Shown here: positions 24,518 through 33,611 of the stretch, one piece after another
Layout of the letters: each line of letters starts with the position of its first letter
How positions within the stretch are numbered: position 1 is the first letter of the stretch
Assembly: GCA_035286465.1 (NCBI GenBank)
Contig: DATEDF010000023.1
Span: 36,774-100,773, forward strand
Length of the DNA stretch: 64,000 nt
DNA from: Fen-1231 sp035286465
GTDB taxonomy: Bacteria; Gemmatimonadota; Gemmatimonadetes; Gemmatimonadales; Gemmatimonadaceae
Direction: 5' to 3'
Notes under the pieces: model-generated
The model's input: only the letters and a program-made list of their open reading frames with translations
The model's database searches: none
What the model was told of the DNA's origin: nothing
Position numbers and translations under genes: made by a program

Positions 24518-26007
24518 CGCCACCGCCGCTCTTCATTCTCGAGATGGCGAACAACCACATGGGTGACGTGGAGCACGGGCTCGCGCTCATCCGCGCGATG
24601 CACGAGGCCGTGCGCGGGTTCGACGCGTTCCAGTTCGCCTTCAAGCTGCAGTACCGCGACCTCGACACGTACATCCACCCGAGCGCGCGCGGGCGGAGCG
24701 ACGTCAAGTACGTGAAGCGCTTCGAGGAGACGCGCCTCTCGGCGGACCAGTTCCAGCGCCTCATTGACGAGATGCGGCGCTGGGGATTCCGCACGGCGTG
24801 CACGCCGTTCGACGAGGCCTCGGTGGCGCTGCTCGAGCGGCAGGGGATCGAGATTCTCAAGATCGCCAGCGCCGCGCTCACCGACTGGCCGCTGCTCGAG
24901 CGCATCGCCAAGGTGGAGAAGCCGATCGTCGCCTCCACGGCGGGCGCGAGCCTCGCGGAGATGGACGCGGTGGTGAGTTTCTTCCTGCACCGCAGGCGCG
25001 CGCTCACGCTGATGCACTGCGTGGCGGAATACCCGACGCCGGACGCGGACCTGAAGCTCAGCCAGCTCGACGTGCTGCGCGGGCGCTATCCCGAGGTGCG
25101 CCTCGGCTTTTCGACGCACGAGGCGCCGGGGGAGACCGCCCCGGTGATGCTGGCCGTGGCGAAGGGCGCGACGGTCTTCGAGAAGCATGTCGCGCTCGAG
25201 ACCGCGAAGTACAAGCCCAACGCGTACTCGGCCACGCCGGAGCAGGTGCGCGCCTGGGTCACGGCCGCCGCGCGGGCCCTCGCGATGTGCGGGCCCGCGG
25301 AGCGCCTCGAGCCGCCCGACGCCGAGCGCGAAAGCCTGCACTCGCTGCGGCGCGGCGTGTACGCGGCGCGCGCCATCAAGGCCGGCGTGACGCTCGGCGC
25401 CGCCGACGTGGTCATCGCGTTCCCGCCTGTGAGCGGGCAGCTCACGGCCAACGAGCGCTCGAAGTACGTGAGCCACCGCGCCCTCAGGGACATCGCCGCC
25501 GGCGCGCCCATCCTGCGCGCGGACGTGGAAACCAAGAACCACCGCGACGCCGTCCTGCGCGCGGTGCAGGCGGTCAAGGAGCTGCTGCGTCAGGGGAACA
25601 TCGTCGTGCCCGGCAAGGCGGAGCTCGAGCTGTCGCACCACTACGGGGTGGAGCGCTTCGAGGACACCGGCCTGACGATGATCACGGTCGTCAACCGCGA
25701 GTACTGCAAGAAGCTCCTCGCGATGCTTCCGGGGCAGACGCACCCGGAGCAGTACCACGAGGAGAAGGAGGAAACGTTCGTCGTGCAGCACGGCACGATG
25801 CGCCTCTGGCTCGACGGCGTCCCCCGCGACTGCGGCCCCGGCGACGTCATCACCGTCGCGCGCGGCGTGCGCCATCGCTTCCACACCGAGACCGGTGTCG
25901 TGTTCGAGGAGATCTCGTCCACGCACCTGACGGACGACTCGTACTACACCGATCCCGCGATCGCCGAAAACAGGAACCGCAAGACGTTCCTCGCGTACTG
26001 GATGTGA
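24514..26007 (+). CDS. NeuB-family synthase fused to SAF and cupin domains
   Basis: 497 residues. Residues 5-270 form a NeuB-type (sialic acid synthase) barrel: FILEMANNHMGDVEHGL, TPFDEASVALLERQGIEILKIASAALTDWPLLE, MHCVAEYPTPDADLKLSQL and FEKHVAL. Residues about 285-345 match the SAF/antifreeze-like cap (RRGVYAARAIKAGVTL, PILRADVE). Residues about 375-475 form a cupin (HPEQYHEEKEETFVVQHGTMRLWLDG and GDVITVARGVRHRFHTETG). NeuB enzymes condense phosphoenolpyruvate with a sugar aldehyde. No neuA or neuC is near, so the substrate is unlikely to be ordinary ManNAc. Confidence 0.82.
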   Translation: MTPPPLFILEMANNHMGDVEHGLALIRAMHEAVRGFDAFQFAFKLQYRDLDTYIHPSARGRSDVKYVKRFEETRLSADQFQRLIDEMRRWGFRTACTPFDEASVALLERQGIEILKIASAALTDWPLLERIAKVEKPIVASTAGASLAEMDAVVSFFLHRRRALTLMHCVAEYPTPDADLKLSQLDVLRGRYPEVRLGFSTHEAPGETAPVMLAVAKGATVFEKHVALETAKYKPNAYSATPEQVRAWVTAAARALAMCGPAERLEPPDAERESLHSLRRGVYAARAIKAGVTLGAADVVIAFPPVSGQLTANERSKYVSHRALRDIAAGAPILRADVETKNHRDAVLRAVQAVKELLRQGNIVVPGKAELELSHHYGVERFEDTGLTMITVVNREYCKKLLAMLPGQTHPEQYHEEKEETFVVQHGTMRLWLDGVPRDCGPGDVITVARGVRHRFHTETGVVFEEISSTHLTDDSYYTDPAIAENRNRKTFLAYWM

Positions 26008-27851
26008 CCGGACGCCCCCTGCGCGTCGCCGACTACCTGATGGCGCGCCTCGCCGACCTGGGCGTGCGCCAGCTCTTCCTCGTGCCCGGCGGCGGCGCGA
26101 TGTACCTGGACGACGCCGTCGCGTGCGAGACGCGGCTCGAGCCGGTCCCGTGCCATCACGAGCAGGCGTGTGGCATCGCGGCCGAGGCGAACGGCCGGGT
26201 GCAGGGGCCGGACGGCCCGGGCTTCGGCGTGGCGCTCGTCACCTCGGGACCCGGCGCCACGAACGTGCTGACGCCGGTCGCCGGCGCGTGGATCGAATCG
26301 CTCCCCCTCTTCGTGATCTCCGGCCAGGTGAAGCGCGCCGACCGGTTGGCGGGGCGGCCGCTGCGCCAGACCGGCGTGCAGGAAGTGGACATCGTGCGGA
26401 TCGCGGCGCCCGTGACGAAGTACGCGGTGACGGTCGAGGCGCCCGAGCGCATCCGGTATCACTTCGAGCGGGCCTTGCACCTGATGCGAAACGGTCGCGC
26501 CGGACCGGTGTGGCTCGACGTGCCGCTCGACGTCCAGGCCGCGACCGTGGACCCCGGGTCCCTCGAGGGCTTCACGCCGCCGGCGGCGGGCGACCCGGCC
26601 CGGCTCGTGGCGCCGCTCGGTCGGCTCGCCGCGCTCCTCGCGGAGGCCGAGCGCCCGCTCCTCCTCGCCGGCCACGGCGTGCGCATCGCGGGCGGCGCGT
26701 CGGCGTTCCGCGCGCTCGCCGAACGCCTCGGGATTCCGGTCGTCACGACGTGGAACGTGCTCGACCTGCTGCCGTGGGCGCATCCGCTGCTCGTCGGCCG
26801 CCCGGGCGTGGTCGCGCTGCGCGCGCCGAACTTCGCCGTGCAGAACTGCGACCTGCTCGTCGCCGTCGGCTGCCGGCTCGACAACGTCGTCACCGCCTTC
26901 GACCCGCCGGCATTCGCGCCGCGGGCGAAGAAGGTCGTCGTGGACGTGGACCCGAACGAGCTGGCGCGGCACGGCGCGCTGGCGACGCTCCCGATCGAGG
27001 CCGACGCGGCCGAGTTCCTGCGGGCGTGGCTGGCGGAGGCGAAGACGCCGCCGGCACGCGATTGGAGCGCGTGGCGCGCGCGTTGCGCGGACTGGAAGCA
27101 GCGCTACGCGATCGGCGATGGGCAGCCGCTCGGCGCGCGCGGCGAGATCACTCACTACGCGTTCGTGGACGCGCTCTCCGACGCGCTCGCCGAGGACCGG
27201 CTCGTCGTCACCGGCAGCTCCGGGCTCGCGGTCGAGGTGTTCTACACGGTGTTCCGGAACAAGCCGGGACAGCGCGTCTTTCTCACGTCGGGGCTCGGCG
27301 CGATGGGGTACGGCCTTCCCGCGGTGATCGGCGCGTGCCTCGGCGCCGGGCGGCGGCCGACGGTCGGCGTCGAAGGCGACGGCAGCCTCCAGCTCAACCT
27401 CCAGGAGCTCTCGACGCTGAAGCAGCTCGCGCTCCCCGTCGTGCTCGTCGTGATGAACAACCGCGGCTACGCCTCCATCCGGAACACGCAGCGGAACTAC
27501 TTTGAGGGTCGCTACGTCGGCACCGGGCCGGAGGCGAACCTCTTCCTGCCGGACACCGTCAGGCTCTGCGAGGCGATCGGGATTCCGGCGATGCGGATCG
27601 AGCGCGCGGAGGATCTCCGCGCGGGTCTCGCGCGCGCGCTCGGCGAGCGGGGGCCCTTCGTGTGCGACGTAGTGCTGAACGCGAACGAGACGCTCGCGCC
27701 CAAGGTGTCGGCGATTCCGCGACCGGACGGCTCCATCGTCTCGATGCCGCTCGAGGACATGACGCCGCTGCTGCCGCTCGACGTGCTCGAGCGCGAGATG
27801 GGCGGCCGTGTGGATCCGCGGTCGGTGCAGGCGAGGCAGGGCTCGCGATGA
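26004..27851 (+). CDS. Thiamine diphosphate enzyme, acetolactate synthase-like (possible YerE type)
   Basis: 615 residues with the three-domain layout of ThDP enzymes. Glu53 in CHHEQACGIAAEANGR is the cofactor-activating residue. The ThDP/Mg motif begins GDGSLQ near residue 458 and ends in MNNRG near 484. No TPP transcarboxylase small subunit is near. In Yersinia, YerE is an enzyme of this class that adds an acetyl unit from pyruvate to CDP-4-keto-3,6-dideoxyglucose, the product of the rfbFGH pathway. Its place right after those genes makes a YerE-like role attractive, but plain sequence reading cannot separate it from other ThDP lyases. GTG start overlaps the previous stop. Confidence 0.78.
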   Translation: MTGRPLRVADYLMARLADLGVRQLFLVPGGGAMYLDDAVACETRLEPVPCHHEQACGIAAEANGRVQGPDGPGFGVALVTSGPGATNVLTPVAGAWIESLPLFVISGQVKRADRLAGRPLRQTGVQEVDIVRIAAPVTKYAVTVEAPERIRYHFERALHLMRNGRAGPVWLDVPLDVQAATVDPGSLEGFTPPAAGDPARLVAPLGRLAALLAEAERPLLLAGHGVRIAGGASAFRALAERLGIPVVTTWNVLDLLPWAHPLLVGRPGVVALRAPNFAVQNCDLLVAVGCRLDNVVTAFDPPAFAPRAKKVVVDVDPNELARHGALATLPIEADAAEFLRAWLAEAKTPPARDWSAWRARCADWKQRYAIGDGQPLGARGEITHYAFVDALSDALAEDRLVVTGSSGLAVEVFYTVFRNKPGQRVFLTSGLGAMGYGLPAVIGACLGAGRRPTVGVEGDGSLQLNLQELSTLKQLALPVVLVVMNNRGYASIRNTQRNYFEGRYVGTGPEANLFLPDTVRLCEAIGIPAMRIERAEDLRAGLARALGERGPFVCDVVLNANETLAPKVSAIPRPDGSIVSMPLEDMTPLLPLDVLEREMGGRVDPRSVQARQGSR

Positions 27852-28975
27852 CGGCGTGCCGCCTTTGCGCCGCGCCACTCGCGCACGCGCGCCGCCTGGT
27901 GCTCGGCCCCGCGCCCTCGGGCGCGCAGCGCTTCGCCGGCTCGACGCGGGCGGCGCGGACGAACGCGATCGTCCTGACGATCGTCCAGTGCCCCTCGTGC
28001 GGCCTCGTGCAGAGCAGCTCCGCCCCCGTGGCCGATCATCGCCGCGTCGTCACGGCCGCGGGATTCTCCGAGGCGATGCGCGCGCATCGCGCGCGCCAGA
28101 TGCGTGCCTTCGCGGAGCGTTTCACGCTGGCGGGCAAGTCCGTGGTGGAGATCGGCAGCGGCAGCGGCTATGCCCTCGCGCTGCTCGCGGAGGCGGGGAT
28201 GCATCCGCACGGCACGGAGTGGGGCGGGGCGCCCGCGGGCTACGCGGGCCGCTGGCCGGTCGCGAACGCGTACCCCGAGCGCGGCCAGGCGATTCCCGGC
28301 GCGCCCTTCGCCGCGTTCGTCTGCTTCAACTTCCTCGAACACGCAGCAGATCCCCGCGCGTTCCTGGAGGGGATTGCCGGGAACCTCACGCCGGACGGCG
28401 TGGGACTGATCGAAGTGCCGAACTACGCGCAACTCCGCCGGCTCGAGCGCGCGTTCGACTACGTCGCGGACCACCTCTCGTATTTCGACGCCGAGTCCCT
28501 CGCGTCGGCGCTGTCGCTCTCGGGCTTCGTCGTGGAGCGCGTGGCCGAAGTGCGCGACGGCGAGAACCTCGAGGCGTGGGTCCGGCGGCGCCCGCCGGTC
28601 GCGCTCGAGCGCGACGCGCAGCTCATCACGGACACGCGCGCCGCGCTCGCGGCGTTCATCGCCGAGCGCACCGCGCGCGGCGCGCGGCTCGCCGTGTGGG
28701 GGGCGAGCCACCAGGCGCTCACGCTGCTCGCGGGCGTGCCGGCCGGCGGCCTCATCGGGATCTTCGACTCCGCGCCGTTCAAGCAGGGGCGCTTCGCTCC
28801 CGTCTCCGCGCTGCCCGTGCTCGCGCCGACGGCCGAGGCCGTGAAGGACCTCGCCGCCGTGCTCATCGTTGCGGCCGGCTACGAGCGCGAGATCGCGCGG
28901 ACGCTGCGGGAAGCGCTGGCGTTTCGCGGAGAGCTGTGGACGATCTCGGGCCGCGAGATCCGCCCCCTTGATTAG
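27848..28975 (+). CDS. Sugar C-methyltransferase-like SAM enzyme
   Basis: 375 residues with three parts. A zinc-binding N-terminus has Cys4-x2-Cys7 and Cys48-x2-Cys51 (Methyltransf_13 type). The central SAM fold has VVEIGSGSGYALALLAEAG near residue 98 and VCFNFLEHAADP. The C-terminal domain (about 245-375, RLAVWGASHQALTLLAG) matches Methyltransf_14. This architecture is that of enzymes such as TylCIII/NovU that methylate a carbon of NDP-4-keto-deoxysugars. Here it may act on a CDP-keto-sugar made by the upstream genes. ATG overlaps the previous stop; the next gene overlaps it by 8 bases. Confidence 0.8.
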   Translation: MTACRLCAAPLAHARRLVLGPAPSGAQRFAGSTRAARTNAIVLTIVQCPSCGLVQSSSAPVADHRRVVTAAGFSEAMRAHRARQMRAFAERFTLAGKSVVEIGSGSGYALALLAEAGMHPHGTEWGGAPAGYAGRWPVANAYPERGQAIPGAPFAAFVCFNFLEHAADPRAFLEGIAGNLTPDGVGLIEVPNYAQLRRLERAFDYVADHLSYFDAESLASALSLSGFVVERVAEVRDGENLEAWVRRRPPVALERDAQLITDTRAALAAFIAERTARGARLAVWGASHQALTLLAGVPAGGLIGIFDSAPFKQGRFAPVSALPVLAPTAEAVKDLAAVLIVAAGYEREIARTLREALAFRGELWTISGREIRPLD

Positions 28976-30011
28976 GCTCGCGCGCCGGCGCGCGGACTTC
29001 GACGCGCTCCCGGCTCCGGCGTGCAGGCTCCTCCAGGACACGGGGCTGTCCGGGCGCACGATCTTCCTCACGGGCGCGACGGGCTTCGTCGGCGGCTGGG
29101 TGCTCGGGGCCGTGGGCTGGTTGAACCGGGGCCTTAGGACGCCGGTGCGCGTGCGCGCGCTCTCGCGGCTGCCGCAAACGTCCGGGCCGGCGTGGCTCAC
29201 GTGGGTGCACGGTGACGTACGCGAGTTTCGCGACGACGCGGGTTCCGACTACGTGCTGCACGCCGCGCTCCCGAGCGCGGCGACGCCGGCGGAGGGCGCG
29301 CGCGAGCTGCACGAGACCGCCGTCGGTGGCGCGCACGCGACGCTCGAGCACGCGCGGCGCTCGGGGGTGCGGCGCTACCTCCTCCTCAGCTCGGGCGCCG
29401 TGTATGCCGGCCCGGCGGATCGCGCGCTGCGCGAAGACGCGCCCGTGGGGCACGACCCCACCGCGCGCGACCCCGCCTACGGCGAGGCCAAGCGCGCCGC
29501 CGAGGCGCTCTGCGCTGCGGCCCGCGACGAGCACGGGCTCGACGTCGCGATTGCCCGCCTGTTCACCTGCATCGGTCCCGGCTATCGCGCCCACCGCCAT
29601 CTGGCGCACGTTTCGCTCCTCGAGGACGTGCTCGCCGGACGCCCGATCCGGCTCGCGAGCGCCGGAGGTGCCGTGCGCAGCTACCTCTACGGCGCCGACC
29701 TCGCGGTCTGGCTGCTCCGCCTGCTCACGACGGAACGGCCCGGCGCCATCGTGAACGTGGGGAGCGACGAGGCGCTGACGCTCCTCGAGTTCGCCCGGCT
29801 CGTGGCACACGTCGCGGGCCGCGACGACGCCGCCGTCGTCGCCGGCGCGAACGGCGAACCGCCGGCAGCTCGCCCCTACTTCGTGCCGGACATCTCGACG
29901 GCGCGGATCACGTTCGGCCTCGCGGCGTGGACGCGGGCGGCCGACGCGGTGCGCCGGACGCTCGACCACCTGCGCGCCGACGCGGCGGCGGCGCTCGCGG
30001 CGCGGCACTGA
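28968..30011 (+). CDS. NAD-dependent epimerase/dehydratase (extended SDR)
   Basis: About 347 residues. The cofactor motif GATGFVGG lies near residues 40-47 after an N-terminal extension. SSGAVYAGP, then AYGEAKRAAE supplies the Tyr-x3-Lys pair. The sequence SYLYGADLAVWLLRLL and NVGSDEALTLLEFA are typical of sugar-nucleotide SDRs. Its place after the ThDP enzyme and methyltransferase fits a 4-keto-sugar reductase, the role YerF has in yersiniose synthesis, but this is inference. The TTG at 28968 lies 8 bases inside the previous gene and is the best available start; upstream codons are open. Confidence 0.7.
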   Translation: MIRLARRRADFDALPAPACRLLQDTGLSGRTIFLTGATGFVGGWVLGAVGWLNRGLRTPVRVRALSRLPQTSGPAWLTWVHGDVREFRDDAGSDYVLHAALPSAATPAEGARELHETAVGGAHATLEHARRSGVRRYLLLSSGAVYAGPADRALREDAPVGHDPTARDPAYGEAKRAAEALCAAARDEHGLDVAIARLFTCIGPGYRAHRHLAHVSLLEDVLAGRPIRLASAGGAVRSYLYGADLAVWLLRLLTTERPGAIVNVGSDEALTLLEFARLVAHVAGRDDAAVVAGANGEPPAARPYFVPDISTARITFGLAAWTRAADAVRRTLDHLRADAAAALAARH

Positions 30012-30015
30012 GACG

Positions 30016-30894
30016 ATGCGCGTCCTCGTCACCGGCGTCACCGGGTTCGTCGGGAGCCGGCTCGCCCGATCGCTCGCGGCCCGGGGGCACGAGGTCGCGG
30101 GCGTCAAGCGGCGCGACTCGAGCGTCACGCGCATCGGCGGCGCGCTGAGCGCGACCGCGCTCTTCGACGCCGAAGACGGGCCGCACTGCCCGTTCGCGGA
30201 GCGCCGGTACGACGCGCTGGTGCACGCGGCCACTTCGTACGGGCGGCGCGGCGAGCGCGAGGCCGACGTGTTCGCGGCAAACGTCGCGTGGCCCCTCCGG
30301 GTCCTCGAGGCGGCGGCCGCGTCCGGCACGGCGCTCTTCGTGAACGCCGACACGAGCCTGCCGCCCACGATCAACCCGTACGCGCGCTCGAAGCGCGCGT
30401 TCGCCGACGCGGTGCGCGGGGCGGCGGCGCGCGGCGCGATCCGCGTGCTGAACGTCACGCTGGAATCGGTCTACGGCCCGGGCGACGACGGCTCCAAGTT
30501 CCAGACCCGGCTGCTCCGCGCGTTGCTCGGCGCGGAGCCCGCGTTCGCGCTCACGCCCGGCGAGCAGTCGCGCGACTTCATCTTCGCCGACGACGCGGTG
30601 CAGGCGCTCATCCTGCTGCTCGAACACGCGGCGGCAACGGGCGAGCACTATCTTGGGGCTGGCGTGGGCCGCGGCGAGCCGGTGACGATCCGCGCGTTCG
30701 CGGAGACCGCGAAGCGCCTCTCGGGTTCGCCGACGCGCCTCGACTTCGGCGCGCTCCCGTACCGGGAGGGCGAGTTGATGCGCGCCTGCGCCGACGTCAC
30801 GCTGCTGCGCCGCCTCGGATGGCCGGGGGCGCGGCCGCTCGAAGAGGGGCTGCGCGAAACGATCGCCTGGGAACGCGAACACCGCACACGATGA
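30016..30894 (+). CDS. rfbS: CDP-paratose/abequose synthase-like reductase
   Basis: 292 residues, SDR fold with GVTGFVG (7-13) and Tyr122-x3-Lys126 in INPYARSKRAF. By memory it tracks Salmonella RfbS: LFVNADTSLPP before the Tyr, LTPGEQSRDFIFADDAVQALI, and the C-terminal run beginning DFGALPYREGELMRACADV followed by LGW. RfbS reduces the 4-keto group of CDP-4-keto-3,6-dideoxyglucose to give CDP-paratose; RfbJ, a close relative, gives CDP-abequose. RfbS is favoured because the next gene encodes the paratose 2-epimerase. The stop overlaps that gene by 4 bases. Confidence 0.82.
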   Translation: MRVLVTGVTGFVGSRLARSLAARGHEVAGVKRRDSSVTRIGGALSATALFDAEDGPHCPFAERRYDALVHAATSYGRRGEREADVFAANVAWPLRVLEAAAASGTALFVNADTSLPPTINPYARSKRAFADAVRGAAARGAIRVLNVTLESVYGPGDDGSKFQTRLLRALLGAEPAFALTPGEQSRDFIFADDAVQALILLLEHAAATGEHYLGAGVGRGEPVTIRAFAETAKRLSGSPTRLDFGALPYREGELMRACADVTLLRRLGWPGARPLEEGLRETIAWEREHRTR

Positions 30895-31919
30895 ACCTGC
30901 TCATCACCGGCGGCTGCGGTTTTCTCGGCGCCAATCTCGCGGCGGAGGCGATCCGTCGCGGGATCGCCCCCGTCGTGCTCGACAACCTGTCGCGCCAGGG
31001 CGCCGACGAGAACCGTCGCTGGCTCGCGACGCTCGGGACGTACGAGTTCGTCCGCGGCGACGTGCGCAACGCGGCCGACGTCGAGAAGGTCGTGCGCCGG
31101 CTGCGCCCCGATGTCGTCTTCCATCTCGCGGGCCAGGTCGCGATGACGACCTCGCTGGCGAACCCGCGCGAGGACTTCGAGATCAACGCCTTGGGCTCGC
31201 TGAACGTGCTCGAGGCGGTTCGCACGCTCGTGCCCGGGTGCGGCGTCGTCTACTCGTCCACGAACAAGGTCTATGGCGCGCTCGATCAGTACCGCTACGA
31301 GGAGAGCGCCACCCGCTGGCGGTGCCTCGACCGGCCCGGGGGATTCGACGAGACCACGCCGCTCGACTTTCACTCGCCGTACGGGTGCTCCAAGGGCGCG
31401 GCCGACCAGTACATGCTCGACTACGCGCGCATGTTCGGCATCCATACGATCGTGTTCCGCCACTCCTCGATGTACGGCGGCCGCCAGTTCGCGACATTCG
31501 ACCAGGGGTGGATCGGGTGGTTCGCCGCCGAGGCGCTGCGCGTCCAGCGCGGCGAATGGCACCCCATCCGCATCGCGGGCGCGGGGAAGCAGGTGCGCGA
31601 CGTGCTGCACGCCGACGACACGGCCGCGCTCTACTTCGGCGCCGCCGAGCGCCTCGACGCCGTGCACGGGGAGGCCTTCAACGTGGGCGGCGGCACGGCG
31701 AACAGTCTCTCCCTGCTCGAGCTCTTCGCGCTGCTCGAGGAGCTGACGCACGTCCGGCTCGAGATCGAGCACGGCCCGCCGCGCGAGAGCGACCAGAAGG
31801 TCTTCGTCGCCGACCTGGCCAAGGCGCGCCGGCTCCTCGACTGGGCGCCGCGCGTGGAGGCGCGCGCCGGCATCGCCGCGCTGCTCGACTGGACGCGCCA
31901 GACGCTCGACGCGCGGTGA
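30891..31919 (+). CDS. rfbE: CDP-paratose 2-epimerase (CDP-tyvelose forming)
   Basis: 342 residues. GGCGFLG (7-13) and Tyr164-x3-Lys168 in HSPYGCSKGAADQYM. Stretches such as FHLAGQVAMTTSL, YSSTNKVYG, VFRHSSMYGGRQFATFDQGW, GKQVRDVLHADD and VRESDQ-type PRESDQKVFVADL match Salmonella RfbE (Tyv) almost word for word from memory. The enzyme inverts C-2 of CDP-paratose through a 2-keto intermediate to form CDP-D-tyvelose. This gives the locus its probable end product. Overlaps of 4 bases on both sides keep it within one transcription unit. Confidence 0.94.
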   Translation: MNLLITGGCGFLGANLAAEAIRRGIAPVVLDNLSRQGADENRRWLATLGTYEFVRGDVRNAADVEKVVRRLRPDVVFHLAGQVAMTTSLANPREDFEINALGSLNVLEAVRTLVPGCGVVYSSTNKVYGALDQYRYEESATRWRCLDRPGGFDETTPLDFHSPYGCSKGAADQYMLDYARMFGIHTIVFRHSSMYGGRQFATFDQGWIGWFAAEALRVQRGEWHPIRIAGAGKQVRDVLHADDTAALYFGAAERLDAVHGEAFNVGGGTANSLSLLELFALLEELTHVRLEIEHGPPRESDQKVFVADLAKARRLLDWAPRVEARAGIAALLDWTRQTLDAR

Positions 31920-32944
31920 CGCTCTCGATCTGCATCCCGACCTTCAATCGCGCGGCGCATCTCCCCGCGACGCTGGACAGCATTGCCGCGCAATGGAACG
32001 ACGACCTCGAGGTCACGGTCGCCGACAACGCCTCCACCGACGGCACGGCGGCGCTCGTGGAGGAGTACCGGCGCCGCCTCGGCCGCGTGCGCTACTTCCG
32101 CTGGGAAGCGAACCAGGGCGCCGACCGCAACTACCTGAAGGCGGTCGAGCTGGCGAGCGGCGGCCACTGCTGGATCCTGGGGAGCGACGACCCGATCGCG
32201 GACGGCGCCATCGCGCGCGTGCGCGCGCTGATCGCGGAGCGGAAACCGACCATCGTGCTCTTCAACCGCCTGCTCTGTACGTCGGACCTCACGCCGATCC
32301 GTGAGGACCGCTTCCTGCCGCTCGGCGAGGCCGAGGGCGCGCGATTCGACTTCAGCATCCCGGGCACGCTCGAGCGCTACCTCGAGGACGCGCGCTCGAT
32401 GTGCGCCACCTTCAGCTACCTGAGCTCGATGGTCTTTTTGAAGCGCGCCTGGGACGCGGTGTCTGGCTACGAGGACTTCCTCGGCACGGCGTACGTGCAC
32501 AGCTACAAGCTCCTCGTCGCGTGCGCCCGGGGCGCGGTGCTCGAGTACGTCAACCGGCCGCTCGTGCACTGCCGGCTCGGCAACGACGCCTTTCGCGACC
32601 TCGGACTCGCGCCGCGCGTGATGCTCGACCTGCGCGGCTATGCGATGCTGGCGGAGCGCTGCTTCGGCGCGTCGCGGCCGCGGTGCGCGCGCGCGCTCAT
32701 CCGCGTGCTGCGCCACGAGTATCCGTTCTGGCGGGTGATGCGCTACCAGGGCGTGCTCGGGCGCGACCCGCAGTGGCCCGGGATCATCGCGCTGCTCCGC
32801 ACGCGGGTGGGGTACTCGCGCGTCGCGCTCGCGCTGGCGCAGCTGCTGGGCCGGAGCCGGCCGCTCGTCAATCTCTCGTTCCGGCTGCGCGACCTCCGGG
32901 CGCGCCGGGACGGCCGCGCGGCCGCGCGGCGCCGGCCGGCCTGA
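31916..32944 (+). CDS. GT2 family glycosyltransferase (possible tyvelosyl transferase)
   Basis: 342 residues. The GT-A start LSICIPTFNRAAHLPATLDSI, then VADNASTDGTAALVEEY and the metal-binding WILGSDDPIADGAI (DxD-like DD) mark GT2. The C-terminal half is basic with few hydrophobic segments, so it acts at the inner membrane face. Following the paratose epimerase gene directly (GTG overlapping its stop), it is the best candidate to add tyvelose or paratose to the lipid-linked repeat, like RfbV in Salmonella. That specificity is inferred from position. Confidence 0.78.
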   Translation: MTLSICIPTFNRAAHLPATLDSIAAQWNDDLEVTVADNASTDGTAALVEEYRRRLGRVRYFRWEANQGADRNYLKAVELASGGHCWILGSDDPIADGAIARVRALIAERKPTIVLFNRLLCTSDLTPIREDRFLPLGEAEGARFDFSIPGTLERYLEDARSMCATFSYLSSMVFLKRAWDAVSGYEDFLGTAYVHSYKLLVACARGAVLEYVNRPLVHCRLGNDAFRDLGLAPRVMLDLRGYAMLAERCFGASRPRCARALIRVLRHEYPFWRVMRYQGVLGRDPQWPGIIALLRTRVGYSRVALALAQLLGRSRPLVNLSFRLRDLRARRDGRAAARRRPA

Positions 32945-32954
32945 CGGACCGCGG

Positions 32955-33611
32955 ATGCGCGTCGCCGACCTGCTGTTCGACCTCGACGGCACCCTGGTGG
33001 ATTCCGCGCCGGTGATCCTCGAGAGCTTCCGGCGCGCGATCACGGCGACGGGCGCCCCGCTCGTGACGCCGCTCGACCGTTCGGTGATCGGCGCGCCGCT
33101 CGGCCCGACGCTGCGGCGGCTCACGGGCCTCGAGGACGAAACCCGGCTCGCCGCGCTCGCCGCCGCCTTTCGCGCCACGTACGACGACGAGGGCGTGCGC
33201 ACGACGCCGGGGTATCCGGGGCTCGCCGACGTGTTGCGCACCCTCGCGGCGAAGGGACGCCGTCTCTACGTCGTGACGAACAAGCGCGCGCTGCCGACCA
33301 GGGCCATCCTCGACCAGCTCGGCGTGAGCGGCCGCTGCACCGGCGTCTACGCGCTCGATGGAGTGGTACCGCCGGCGGCCGACAAGCGCGCGCTCGTGGG
33401 GCTCGTCCTCGAGCGGCACGGGATCGTCGCGGCGGAGTGCGCGCTCGTCGGCGACACGGTGGAGGACGCGGCGGCGGCGCGCGCGCATCACCTCGCCTTC
33501 ATCGCCGCCACGTACGGCTACGGCTCGCCCCTCGCGGACCCGCGCTATCCGGCGGCCGGCGTCCTCGAACGGCTCGCCGATCTGCCCGCCCTGCTCGAGC
33601 GCCTTCCGTGA
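32955..33611 (+). CDS. HAD-superfamily hydrolase (phosphoglycolate phosphatase-like)
   Basis: 218 residues. HAD motif I is LLFDLDGTLVDS (6-17) with Asp9 and Asp11; motif II is in YVVTNKRALPTRAIL; motif III/IV is VGDTVEDAAAARAH. The cap is of the small helical type 1. It probably dephosphorylates a sugar or nucleotide phosphate intermediate in the glycan pathway. The exact substrate cannot be read. Its stop overlaps the next start (GTGA). Confidence 0.85.
   Translation: MRVADLLFDLDGTLVDSAPVILESFRRAITATGAPLVTPLDRSVIGAPLGPTLRRLTGLEDETRLAALAAAFRATYDDEGVRTTPGYPGLADVLRTLAAKGRRLYVVTNKRALPTRAILDQLGVSGRCTGVYALDGVVPPAADKRALVGLVLERHGIVAAECALVGDTVEDAAAARAHHLAFIAATYGYGSPLADPRYPAAGVLERLADLPALLERLP

Noticed and set aside
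26004..27851. Plain acetolactate synthase large subunit (ilvB)
   Set aside because: No small subunit or other branched-chain amino acid genes are near and it is embedded in a sugar-nucleotide operon; kept as a ThDP enzyme of open specificity.
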